This document shows, piece after piece, positions 1 through 6,451 of a DNA stretch of 6,481 nt. The notes beneath the pieces were generated by a model, which was given only the letters and a program-made list of their open reading frames with translations, did no database searches and was not told where the DNA came from. The stretch is taken from contig PLXD01000001.1 of NCBI GenBank assembly GCA_003151295.1, positions 1,960 to 8,440 of the forward strand, given 5' to 3'. The stretch comes from Chitinophagaceae bacterium. Lineage in GTDB: Bacteria; Bacteroidota; Bacteroidia; Chitinophagales; Chitinophagaceae. A program made the translations under genes and the position numbers. Position 1 is the first letter of the stretch, and each line of letters opens with the position of its first letter.

Positions 1-1
1 T

Positions 2-343
2 AATGCGCGGATATGGCCTTTAGGACTTATTGCCGGTCTTTCATTTACTATTGCCGCTCAGGTGACGTATGGCCATGCCATTCCGATCCTTGCGGCTTTG
101 CTGGCGTTTTATTATGTATCACGCAATATTGATTTTAACCGCAAATCATTTTATTCGGCGTTGTTCCTTTTCCCCGCGCTATATTTTGCTGCGGAGTATT
201 GTTTAAGCGGAGGAACTTCTTTTTACACGGTGCGTGCGTGTAGAATAGCCGGATTGGTTAAAGCCGGATTGGATTCACGGCAGTATCCATTGTCTCAGTT
301 CGCAAACCTTGCTGTTATGGCTATAATGGGCGGCGTGTTATAA
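2..343 (+). CDS. C-terminal part of a multi-pass membrane protein (5' end outside window)
   Basis: The reading frame is open from base 2 to the TAA at 341-343, giving 113 residues, so this is almost certainly the end of a longer protein. A GTG at base 62 could be read as a start, but it lies inside a hydrophobic segment and nothing marks it as one. The visible part is very hydrophobic, with likely membrane spans at about residues 5-22, 25-40 and 50-67. A less hydrophobic stretch with several Arg and Lys follows, then a short hydrophobic tail ending in MAIMGGVL. The stop is nine bases before the next start, so it is probably co-transcribed with the genes downstream. I do not recognise the family. 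The setting would suit a membrane glycosyltransferase, a second polymerase-like protein or another envelope protein, but none of these can be shown from the fragment. Confidence 0.7.
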   Translation, partial: NARIWPLGLIAGLSFTIAAQVTYGHAIPILAALLAFYYVSRNIDFNRKSFYSALFLFPALYFAAEYCLSGGTSFYTVRACRIAGLVKAGLDSRQYPLSQFANLAVMAIMGGVL

Positions 344-352
344 CTGCCGGCA

Positions 353-706
353 ATGATAAATTCTATAGTGGTCGCAGTACGGGAAGTTTTCAGGCAGGGG
401 AAACAGGGGGCGCCCACGCGCACAGGAATGCGCTTCCAGGCCCGCCTGTTCATGAGCATTATAGCGTCCTGTATCGTGCTCTTTCTGGTTATGCAGAGCA
501 CTGTCAGGCTAGAAGTCGAGCGGACTTGGCATTGGGCGTTCATTCCCGGCTGGACGTTGGGCGGAATTTGTCTTGTTTCTGCTGCTGTATCCGTCGGACG
601 CTTGCTCAGGAAGCCAAGGGCAGCGATGTCGGCCATGACAATCATAGGGTGGACTCAGCTGGCAGTTACTGTGGCATTGGCGATAAGTATCCAGGATTAT
701 TATTAG
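353..706 (+). CDS. Small three-span membrane protein of unknown function
   Basis: This 117-residue protein starts at ATG 353 and ends at TAG 704-706. A basic, probably cytoplasmic N-terminus of about 30 residues (several Arg and Lys) is followed by three likely membrane spans at about 32-50, 60-81 and 94-113. A basic patch with the sequence GRLLRKPR lies between spans 2 and 3, and the protein stops just after the third span. No ribosome binding site is visible before ATG 353. An ATG at 428 (residue 26) is preceded directly by AGGA, which is too close to serve as a normal site, so I keep the longer form. It lies 9 bases after the upstream membrane gene and 21 bases before wzx, which places it in the same transcription unit. 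I do not recognise the family. A role as an accessory to the polysaccharide export machinery is only a guess from position. Confidence 0.62.
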   Translation: MINSIVVAVREVFRQGKQGAPTRTGMRFQARLFMSIIASCIVLFLVMQSTVRLEVERTWHWAFIPGWTLGGICLVSAAVSVGRLLRKPRAAMSAMTIIGWTQLAVTVALAISIQDYY

Positions 707-727
707 TCGCCCAAGTACTAAAAACTA

Positions 728-2245
728 ATGGGAACAAGGACGAATCAGGCAATCAAAGGGACTTTAACAAGTCTCCTGCAATACGCATTGCAGATCCTGT
801 GGCAGGTGCTTCTGTCTCCGATCATACTTAAGATGGCCGGAAAAGAAACCTTGGGCGCCTACTCGATGGTGATGCAAATCGTGGGATACCGGATAATTAT
901 GGATTTCGGGCTGAGCGTCGCAGTCAACAGGTCCATGGCTTTTTATTCCGGCAAGGACTCTCCCGATGCGCTGAACAAGGCCTTCAGGGCGGGGCGGATG
1001 TTCCTTGTTGTAAGCAATGTTCTGGCTGGCAGCCTTTTGATAGCGGCCTCATTCGGGATGACCGAATTATTCTCTTTTACTACTGCGCTAAGCGGTGATG
1101 TAAAGTCATCACTCCTGCTTTTCGGCGTGTGGACACTTATCCGGGGACCTTTCTGTATTTATGAAAGCGCCTTGATCGCCAGGCAAAATATGTCTTCGGC
1201 AAACATCGTCGCCATTATAGGGAATACGGTACGAATTTTGCTTTCCCTGTTTTTAGTCTTTAACGGTTGGGGATTAAAAGGATTGATAGTTTCTACAGTT
1301 ATTGCCGAAGCCGCGGGCGCAATATTAAACAGAGCTATTTATCTGCGCTCTTATCCGTCTCCGGGCGGACTCCTGGAAATGCCTGGCGGGCCAATATTTA
1401 AGGAGATGTCGGCGCTAGGCATACAATACTGGTTCGTTAATCTGGCCTATATGTTTTTTTACGGCAATGACAGTCTGATCGCCGGATACCTTTTTGGCGC
1501 AGCGGCTGCCGGGGTTTATTACACTACAAAGCTCCCGTCATTTTTTGTTTTTCAACTTGTTTTCAGGCTTTCGGATAATTCAGGTTCCGCCATCAGCGAG
1601 TTGTTCGCTAAGGACAATCAAACACGCTTGCGGGAAATATATCTAAAGCTCTTAAGGTATTCTCTTCTGGCGGGTTTTCCCCTGGCAGTGGGAATTATCG
1701 CCTTCAATAAAAGCATTGTCTCTCTCTGGGTAGGACCGGCGCAATATGCGGGAGATCTGATGTCCGTAGGGCTTGCGTTCTTCGCCGTTACGCAGATAAT
1801 CAGCCATCTCAATGCCGCCTTTATGGTGGCATCCGGCAACCTGGCCCGGTGGCCGGGACTAGCTGTAGTAATGGGTGCAGTTGGCCTTGGCTTAGCGTTG
1901 CTGCTCGGAAAGATATTCGGAATTCAGGGCGTCTTGATCGGGATAGCAGCGGCCGATTTTCCTGTGTTCTGCTATCTGTTCACTAAAACGCTAGCTCTTT
2001 TAAAAGTCAGCCCACAATTGGTTTTTGTGGAAAGTGTACGAAGCCCTTTTTATATCGCTCTGTTACTTTCCTTCTTGGGAGTTATCCCGAGGCTTTTCAG
2101 GTTGGATGCGCTTTTTGCCGTTGTTATCGGTGTGCCTGTTGTGTTTATTGTCGCTTGGTTCATACTACTCTTCAGAATAGGCCTTCATCACTCAGAAAAG
2201 ACGGAAATAAAAGCGCTGCTCATTCGTAAATTATGCCCTCACTGA
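728..2245 (+). CDS. wzx: Wzx-type lipid-linked oligosaccharide flippase
   Basis: This 505-residue polytopic protein resembles the polysaccharide biosynthesis / Wzx members of the MOP (MATE-like) exporter superfamily and has their usual length. The family moves undecaprenyl-diphosphate-linked repeat units from the cytoplasmic to the periplasmic face of the inner membrane. About 12-14 spans are expected. Clear ones are at about residues 14-34, 42-62, 91-109, 128-146, 158-178, 185-203, 312-330, 345-368, 377-395, 400-420, 440-456 and 461-484. Family-like patterns include the region at 245-268 (NDSLIAGYLFG followed by GVYY), SELFAKDNQ at 290-298, and SLWVGPAQY at 332-340 (compare the common LW.G..Y pattern). 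ATG 728 is the first possible start after the in-frame TAA at 719-721 and keeps the first span intact, although no Shine-Dalgarno sequence is visible. The 3' end overlaps the glycosyltransferase by 13 bases. Substrate specificity cannot be read from the sequence. Confidence 0.88.
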   Translation: MGTRTNQAIKGTLTSLLQYALQILWQVLLSPIILKMAGKETLGAYSMVMQIVGYRIIMDFGLSVAVNRSMAFYSGKDSPDALNKAFRAGRMFLVVSNVLAGSLLIAASFGMTELFSFTTALSGDVKSSLLLFGVWTLIRGPFCIYESALIARQNMSSANIVAIIGNTVRILLSLFLVFNGWGLKGLIVSTVIAEAAGAILNRAIYLRSYPSPGGLLEMPGGPIFKEMSALGIQYWFVNLAYMFFYGNDSLIAGYLFGAAAAGVYYTTKLPSFFVFQLVFRLSDNSGSAISELFAKDNQTRLREIYLKLLRYSLLAGFPLAVGIIAFNKSIVSLWVGPAQYAGDLMSVGLAFFAVTQIISHLNAAFMVASGNLARWPGLAVVMGAVGLGLALLLGKIFGIQGVLIGIAAADFPVFCYLFTKTLALLKVSPQLVFVESVRSPFYIALLLSFLGVIPRLFRLDALFAVVIGVPVVFIVAWFILLFRIGLHHSEKTEIKALLIRKLCPH

Positions 2246-3243
2246 CTATAGCTATCCCGACATATTCCCGGGCGCAGAAACTTATGCGTACTCTGGAAAA
2301 CCTAGATAGGGAAATCGGCGCGCAACAGCTTAAGGATCCTATTACGGTGATCGTAAGCGACAATTGTTCCGAAGACAATACTAAGCAGTTCGTAGAGTCT
2401 TTTCATCCCTCTAATTATGAGTTGCGCTATTTCAGACAATCTGAAAACATGGGGTTTGATAGAAATCTTAAGTTCGTCTATGATCAGGCGGATTCTGAAT
2501 ATGTCTGGTTCATGGGCGACGACGACCTGCTTACCCCCGGAGCTATCCTTAAAGTGCTCACTGCGCTTGCCACTACAACTCCGGACCTGCTCTTGTTCTC
2601 TTTCCGGCAGCCGCCGGATTCAAAAGTAAGGACCTTTGAGGTGGTTGAGCCGTACGAGGTGATTACGTCATCCCCAGCCATAGTTGAACTAGTCGTAAAG
2701 TATCCGAAAATAACCATCTATGTATTGCGGAAGCTCTGTTTTTCTGAATCCCAGGAGGAGGAATTACGCTCGTTTATCGGAACAGGATTTATTTTTCTTG
2801 ATATTGCTTTTTCTGTGTTGGACGCAGCAGTCTCCCCGAAGCTTTGCGTGATCGCGGAGCAGTTGGCTGCCTGCGATCCGGATTATTTGAAGGATGTTTT
2901 CGATCCCGGCGCTATTTTAGGCAGCGAGAAAGCAATGTCTCACCCTTTTGTTCTTAAACACTTGCCGGAATTACCGGAAAGACAGAGAAGCATGGCATAC
3001 CGGGGGTATTTACAGTTCTTGTTCGCCTATAAAACCGGAGCGCTTCATCCTCACAATCCTGCTGCGTATGAGACAGCAATTAAAAAAATAGATTTTCGTG
3101 TCTCCGAATTAATTGTGCAACCGAAAACTCTTTTGCAATTTATTTTATTGAAAACAAACTGTGCCAGATTTTACTTGCTGCTTCGGCCAGTAGTAGCCAA
3201 AATCCGACAATTGCTATCATTCTCTTATGGCGCTAATAAATAA
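2233..3243 (+). CDS. Family 2 glycosyltransferase (GT-A fold), abequosyltransferase-like
   Basis: This 336-residue cytoplasmic enzyme carries the hallmarks of family 2 (GT-A) glycosyltransferases. The N-terminal strand is LTIAIPTYSRA (4-14), followed by the nucleotide-binding SDNCSEDNT (42-50), ENMGFDRN (71-78), and the metal-binding acidic motif at 95-98 (GDDD, preceded by VWFM). The ENMGFDRN and VWFMGDDD pair recalls the RfbV / abequosyltransferase-like branch that adds sugars to O-antigen repeat units. That resemblance is from memory and does not fix the donor. The C-terminal half (about 140-336) is less conserved, with a hydrophobic, basic tail at about 298-330 that could sit against the membrane where the lipid-linked acceptor is. 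The ATG lies inside the end of wzx (13-base overlap) without a visible Shine-Dalgarno sequence, which suggests translational coupling. It overlaps the methyltransferase start by 17 bases. Confidence 0.88.
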   Translation: MPSLTIAIPTYSRAQKLMRTLENLDREIGAQQLKDPITVIVSDNCSEDNTKQFVESFHPSNYELRYFRQSENMGFDRNLKFVYDQADSEYVWFMGDDDLLTPGAILKVLTALATTTPDLLLFSFRQPPDSKVRTFEVVEPYEVITSSPAIVELVVKYPKITIYVLRKLCFSESQEEELRSFIGTGFIFLDIAFSVLDAAVSPKLCVIAEQLAACDPDYLKDVFDPGAILGSEKAMSHPFVLKHLPELPERQRSMAYRGYLQFLFAYKTGALHPHNPAAYETAIKKIDFRVSELIVQPKTLLQFILLKTNCARFYLLLRPVVAKIRQLLSFSYGANK

Positions 3244-4045
3244 AAGTTATTTTAGGCCGTTGTATAATCTTTTTTCTTCTTTTTTGTTCGACCCGCTGGT
3301 TCCTTTACAGAAAATCAGAGCTTTTCCTTATTTTTTGAGGAATCTGGCGGCTTACCTTACCTTAAATACAGGCGGTTCTTTTAGGATTTCATTGATAGAT
3401 TTTCAATATACCACTTCGGACCGGTTTCTGGGCGGAGGCACGGACACCGGACACTATTTTCATCAGGATATGTGGGCGGCGGGGTACATATATAAGAACC
3501 AGATAGACTGTATTGTCGATGTCGGTTCTCGAATAGATGGTTTTATCGCCCATGTGCTGCCATTTTGCCGTGTTGTTTATATCGACATACGCCCCTTAAG
3601 ATTCTCCGCCCCTAATTTTGAGTACAGGCAGGGAACCATTCTCGATTTACCTTTCCCGGATTCAACGGTGAAAAATATATCCTCTCTGCATGTAATAGAG
3701 CATATCGGTCTTGGCAGATATGGCGATCCGGTTGACCCGGATGGCTATAAAAAAGCGGCGCAGGAGATCATTCGCGTTATGGCGCCGGGCGGGCGGCTCA
3801 TACTTGGTGCCCCGGTAGGAAGAGAGCGCCTTTGCTTTGATGCGCACAGGGTGTTTGATCCTGCGACTATTTGTGCGGTCTTTTCTTCTTTAAGTTTGAT
3901 TCATTTTTCATTAATAGATGACCAGGGAAATTGTGTTGTTGATAATGTAAAATTTGAAGATGCACTAAAGTGCAATTATGGGTGTGGATTGTTCGTTTTT
4001 GAAAAGACAAAAACGACCCAAACCGCGACTAGGCCTTGTCTTTGA
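3227..4045 (+). CDS. DUF268-type class I SAM-dependent methyltransferase
   Basis: This 272-residue protein matches the DUF268 family as I recall it: a class I methyltransferase-like fold often found in polysaccharide loci. Key stretches are HYFHQDMWAAGYIYK (76-90), the SAM-site region IVDVGSRIDGF (96-106) and YIDIRPL (118-124) after the second strand. LPFPDSTV (141-148) is followed by the family signature HVIEHIGLGRYGDP (155-168), then RVMAPGGRLILGAPVG (183-198) and FDAHRVF (204-210). The usual glycine-rich GxGxG loop is replaced by GSRIDG, which I believe is typical of this family and not damage. ATG 3227 lies inside the end of the glycosyltransferase gene (17-base overlap), and no Met occurs again until residue 82, so the start is well constrained. 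Context suggests methylation of a sugar in the repeat unit. The acceptor is unknown, and catalysis by this family is inferred from fold more than from assays known to me. Confidence 0.82.
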   Translation: MALINKSYFRPLYNLFSSFLFDPLVPLQKIRAFPYFLRNLAAYLTLNTGGSFRISLIDFQYTTSDRFLGGGTDTGHYFHQDMWAAGYIYKNQIDCIVDVGSRIDGFIAHVLPFCRVVYIDIRPLRFSAPNFEYRQGTILDLPFPDSTVKNISSLHVIEHIGLGRYGDPVDPDGYKKAAQEIIRVMAPGGRLILGAPVGRERLCFDAHRVFDPATICAVFSSLSLIHFSLIDDQGNCVVDNVKFEDALKCNYGCGLFVFEKTKTTQTATRPCL

Positions 4046-4070
4046 CAGAATGACATCTGTTTGTTAGATG
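4042..4070 (+). promoter_or_regulatory. Weak candidate promoter ahead of wzz
   Basis: A perfect TTGACA (4042-4047) overlaps the stop codon of the methyltransferase. It is followed after 17 bases by TAGATG (4065-4070), which matches only three of six positions of the TATAAT consensus. Transcription from it would start near 4077, about 30 bases before the GTG start of wzz. The 63-base gap before wzz is larger than the spacing between all upstream genes, which leaves room for a promoter. The weak -10 element means this could easily be chance. Confidence 0.22.
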
Positions 4071-4095
4071 TTATGCGTTTCTCATTAATCTGCAG

Positions 4096-4101
4096 CAGGA
4101 G
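4096..4101 (+). promoter_or_regulatory. Ribosome binding site that sets the wzz start
   Basis: CAGGAG contains a strong AGGAG Shine-Dalgarno core seven bases upstream of GTG 4109. It is the only clear Shine-Dalgarno sequence before any gene in the window. It decides the start of wzz in favour of GTG 4109 over the in-frame TTG 4061 and ATG 4073, neither of which has a comparable site. Confidence 0.7.
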
Positions 4102-4108
4102 TTGCCCC

Positions 4109-4840
4109 GTGAACCAACAGGAAGAAGAAATACGATTGCTGGATTACTTGCGTGTCTTAGCAAAACATAAACTATTGCTTATTTTCGGAACTCTTCTCCC
4201 GGCTTTGTGCGGCTATCTTATTGCGACTTTCTGTACGCCTGTGTATTCAGTAGAAACGATGCTTGAAGTAGGAATCATTTCCGATCATCCCATTGAGCCT
4301 CCCGCCTCTATAAAGACAAAAGTCGACATGAAACTTTATGAAAATATTGTTTCCAAATCGCTTTTTATAAGGGACGAAGAGCGGCCCGAAATACTTGCGC
4401 AGACTTTTCCTAATACAAATCTTGTTCTGATTAAGGCAACATCAAGCAATCCGAAACTCGCAGAGAAGCTCTTGGCCGGAATAACTGCGTTAATTCTTAA
4501 TGACCATGAAAAAATAGTCGCTCAAAGTAACGCAAGTTTTGTGAGTGAAATGAAAGACCTTGAGGCGCAGTTTGCTGTTCTCGAAAATAAAAAAAGTTCG
4601 TCTCTTGAAACAAATTATTTCCGCCTTGTTGAGAGGGCTGTCGGACCGCGGATTGTATCACAAACGCGAGTAATACAAGAACCCGTGCCTTCCCCGAAAC
4701 CGATTTCTGTGAGTAAAGAGTATGATGCGTTCTTGGCAGGGATGTTGGGATTGGTTCTGTCGGTTTTATATATTTTTTTTATTAGTAAAATAGAAGCACA
4801 CGATAAAGACGGCCCTCTTCCGCACAGTGATTCCGAATAG
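4109..4840 (+). CDS. wzz: Short Wzz-type polysaccharide chain-length determinant
   Basis: With the GTG start this is a 243-residue protein with the two-span layout of Wzz / polysaccharide co-polymerases, inner-membrane proteins that control the length of Wzy-made chains. The N-terminus has the typical acidic stretch then IRLLDYLRVLAKHK (8-21), followed by span 1 (about 22-42) and TPVYSVETMLEVG (43-55), the expected start of the periplasmic domain. A helical region rich in charged residues (about 148-185) carries little predicted length of coiled coil. The proline-rich PVPSPKP precedes span 2 at about 207-225, and a short polar tail follows. No tyrosine-kinase domain is present, so it is the kinase-free type. 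At 243 residues it is clearly shorter than the 320-370 residues usual for enterobacterial Wzz, mainly because the periplasmic domain is only about 165 residues. An in-frame extension back to TTG 4061 (259 residues) is less likely because GTG 4109 has the ribosome binding site. Confidence 0.83.
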   Translation: MNQQEEEIRLLDYLRVLAKHKLLLIFGTLLPALCGYLIATFCTPVYSVETMLEVGIISDHPIEPPASIKTKVDMKLYENIVSKSLFIRDEERPEILAQTFPNTNLVLIKATSSNPKLAEKLLAGITALILNDHEKIVAQSNASFVSEMKDLEAQFAVLENKKSSSLETNYFRLVERAVGPRIVSQTRVIQEPVPSPKPISVSKEYDAFLAGMLGLVLSVLYIFFISKIEAHDKDGPLPHSDSE

Positions 4841-4884
4841 GTTTTTTGTGGCTATCAGCTTATATTTTTCTCTCTACACTCTGA

Positions 4885-4905
4885 AATTATTACATAGTAA
4901 TAATT
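4885..4905. promoter_or_regulatory. Perfect AT-rich inverted repeat directly before the wzy start
   Basis: AATTATTAC (4885-4893) and GTAATAATT (4897-4905) are exact reverse complements separated by ATA. The repeat ends one base before ATG 4907, so it fills the place where a ribosome binding site would be, and no Shine-Dalgarno sequence is visible there. It could be an operator for a dimeric regulator, an mRNA hairpin that masks the start of wzy, or a chance palindrome in AT-rich DNA. The rest of the 66-base gap (4841-4906) holds a T6 run at 4842-4847 without a stem before it, and TATATTTTT at 4861-4869 without a good -35 partner. Confidence 0.4.
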
Positions 4906-4906
4906 C

Positions 4907-6451
4907 ATGAACTATCCTATTAATAAATTGTTTTTAAGAAAATATAATCGTGCTCATACGAGGATGCAAGTAATATCTTTGAGTTTGATCACTGCGGTTT
5001 CGGTATGCTATGGCGTCGCGATCCACTACCTGTCTGGGTATGCGATATCCCCTGTCAGCGCAACACTTATGACCGGGATAGGGCTAGTGGCACTATACTT
5101 AGGGCTGGATTTGTCTGTGGGGACTGAGTACTATTCTCCAGTGATGTTCGCTTTATTGTTTTTAATCGGGTACCCTGCACAACTTATGCACATGGTCCTG
5201 AGTAGGGAGTCCTATCTTAGCGCTGGCTTTGACAGTACTGGGCAATTCGTTTTTTCTGCTTCAACTTACTCGACAGTAATAACTATTGCCTGTGTAGGGA
5301 TCTTGGGGATACTCTTCGGACAACTTGTAGTTAAAGCCATTATATCGATCCTGAAGAAATGTACGGAATGCCTTCGTTTTAAAAAACGAATAATTTGGCC
5401 TTTTTGCATATGGCTTATCGCTCGAATTAGATTCCCGCAGCCGTCCTCAGCTACTATCGTTTTCAATGGACTTATAATGGCATTTGTATTCGGGATAATT
5501 CTTGATTCTGTTATGTGGACATTGGGCATTGGTCAAGTAGGGCTTTCAGGGGGAGGGGGGGCGTTGCCTTTTCATTTGCTCGGAATCATGTATTATTCGC
5601 GACTGTTTCTTTTACCTACCATTAATTTCGTACTAGCCGGATGGAGTTTGCAACTTAAAAACCGCAGACTGGTTATGTGGGCATTCGCTTTTATCCTTAT
5701 TGAAGCGGTATTTTGCGGGATAGTTAGTATTAGTCGGAGTACACTCATTTATAGAGTCGTGCCAATAATATTTTTCCTGTCCCTGTCAAAGCCATTACGA
5801 CCCCGTCATGCTTGGCTAATGTTAAAGCTGTTTGCTGTAGTTTTTGTTGCGTTTTCGCTTTTGATTCCAGTTATCCAGAGCCTTCGGAATCTGGGATATA
5901 GTACTGGGCATCTCAGTGTTGCCGATATCAATTTTAAAACTTTATTTTCTATACAAAGCAGTGAAAGTTTATTTTCCCAAGTCAGCATAGCGGCTTCATT
6001 TGCATTTAGACGAGTTATGGGGATTTGTGAACTTATGGCTGTATCCTCATATCCGATGCATGGAATGAATATTTTCTGGGATATGGTCACAAATACGGGA
6101 TATTTTGGATATATACAACCTGCCATATTTGGATTACAACTTCCCAATGAAGGAAAAATGTCTCTTGGCGTTTCATTAGGTTTTTTTGGTTCTTTGTTCC
6201 TTAGTGGAAGTTTATGGACAGTATTCTTCGGGGCCGCAACTGGTTCAGGCGCAATATTGTTTGCAGAAGCCATGTTTAAAAGATTGGGTACACCTCTTTT
6301 AGGATGTGGGATCGGGATTATTCTTACCCTTTTGGTTTGGGATGGTCGTGACACACGGACAATTGGATATGGGATTGTTACGGTTATACTTGGATATTTT
6401 CTTCTTAAGGCAATATCGGTTGTCTCAAGCCTATGTCATATAAGTGATTGA
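4907..6451 (+). CDS. wzy: Polytopic membrane protein, likely Wzy O-antigen/repeat-unit polymerase
   Basis: This 514-residue protein has the size and topology of Wzy polymerases, which join lipid-linked repeat units at the periplasmic face of the inner membrane. About 11-12 spans are likely, at roughly 22-42, 50-68, 77-98, 121-148, 182-206, 230-248, 255-276, 281-294, 303-323, 422-446, 461-478 and 484-508. A large hydrophilic loop at about 324-420 lies between late spans and contains FAFRRVMGICELMAVSS (365-381). Such a long late periplasmic loop with arginines is typical of Wzy proteins, which otherwise share little sequence. SISRSTL (274-280) recalls the Arg-containing loop often seen in the family. 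Its position after wzz, with wzx and a glycosyltransferase in the same run, supports the call. Starts are ATG 4907 without a Shine-Dalgarno sequence. A ligase of the WaaL type is the main alternative. A G-rich tract lies at codons 215-218. Confidence 0.72.
   Translation: MNYPINKLFLRKYNRAHTRMQVISLSLITAVSVCYGVAIHYLSGYAISPVSATLMTGIGLVALYLGLDLSVGTEYYSPVMFALLFLIGYPAQLMHMVLSRESYLSAGFDSTGQFVFSASTYSTVITIACVGILGILFGQLVVKAIISILKKCTECLRFKKRIIWPFCIWLIARIRFPQPSSATIVFNGLIMAFVFGIILDSVMWTLGIGQVGLSGGGGALPFHLLGIMYYSRLFLLPTINFVLAGWSLQLKNRRLVMWAFAFILIEAVFCGIVSISRSTLIYRVVPIIFFLSLSKPLRPRHAWLMLKLFAVVFVAFSLLIPVIQSLRNLGYSTGHLSVADINFKTLFSIQSSESLFSQVSIAASFAFRRVMGICELMAVSSYPMHGMNIFWDMVTNTGYFGYIQPAIFGLQLPNEGKMSLGVSLGFFGSLFLSGSLWTVFFGAATGSGAILFAEAMFKRLGTPLLGCGIGIILTLLVWDGRDTRTIGYGIVTVILGYFLLKAISVVSSLCHISD
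5549..5561 (+). repeat. G-rich homopolymer tract (G5-A-G7) inside wzy
   Basis: The 13 bases GGGGGAGGGGGGG encode the four glycines 215-218 and the first base of Ala219. The uninterrupted G7 (5555-5561) can be a slippage site. One added G would end the protein at TAA 5623-5625, and one lost G would end it at TAG 5634-5636, so either change removes more than half of the protein. The frame is intact in this sequence. Seven G is at the short end of what is known for phase-variable tracts. Confidence 0.6.

Noticed and set aside
62..343. GTG 62 as the start of a complete 93-residue protein
   Set aside because: The frame is open upstream to the window edge and the hydrophobic segment runs across this position, so a truncated longer gene is more likely.
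295..645. 116-residue - strand frame across the first two genes
   Set aside because: It is antisense to two hydrophobic genes in the operon direction, and its composition looks like a shadow translation.
526..831. 101-residue + strand frame bridging the small membrane gene and wzx
   Set aside because: It overlaps the ends of two better-supported genes in another frame, and its product is a Cys/Gly/Ser/Asp-rich sequence without domain or membrane character.
3238..3252. Small inverted repeat AAATAA-AAG-TTATTT at the glycosyltransferase stop
   Set aside because: Six AT-only pairs in AT-rich coding DNA are expected by chance, and the pairing does not extend.
4061..4108. TTG 4061 or ATG 4073 as the wzz start
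   Set aside because: Neither has a ribosome binding site, while GTG 4109 has AGGAG at ideal spacing and begins right at the family-like acidic N-terminus.
4830..4847. Terminator after wzz (T6 run at 4842-4847)
   Set aside because: No stable stem precedes the T run, so an intrinsic terminator is not supported.
5373..5390. Inverted repeat TTCGTTTT-AA-AAAACGAA inside wzy
   Set aside because: It is exact but lies within coding sequence for a basic loop, has a two-base centre that would need to open to form a hairpin, and is AT-rich. Chance is the simplest reading.
5806..6354. 182-residue open frame on the - strand inside wzy
   Set aside because: It lies fully antisense to a well-supported polytopic membrane gene, its protein is low in recognisable structure, and no ribosome binding site or spacing supports it. 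It is a shadow of the sense codons.
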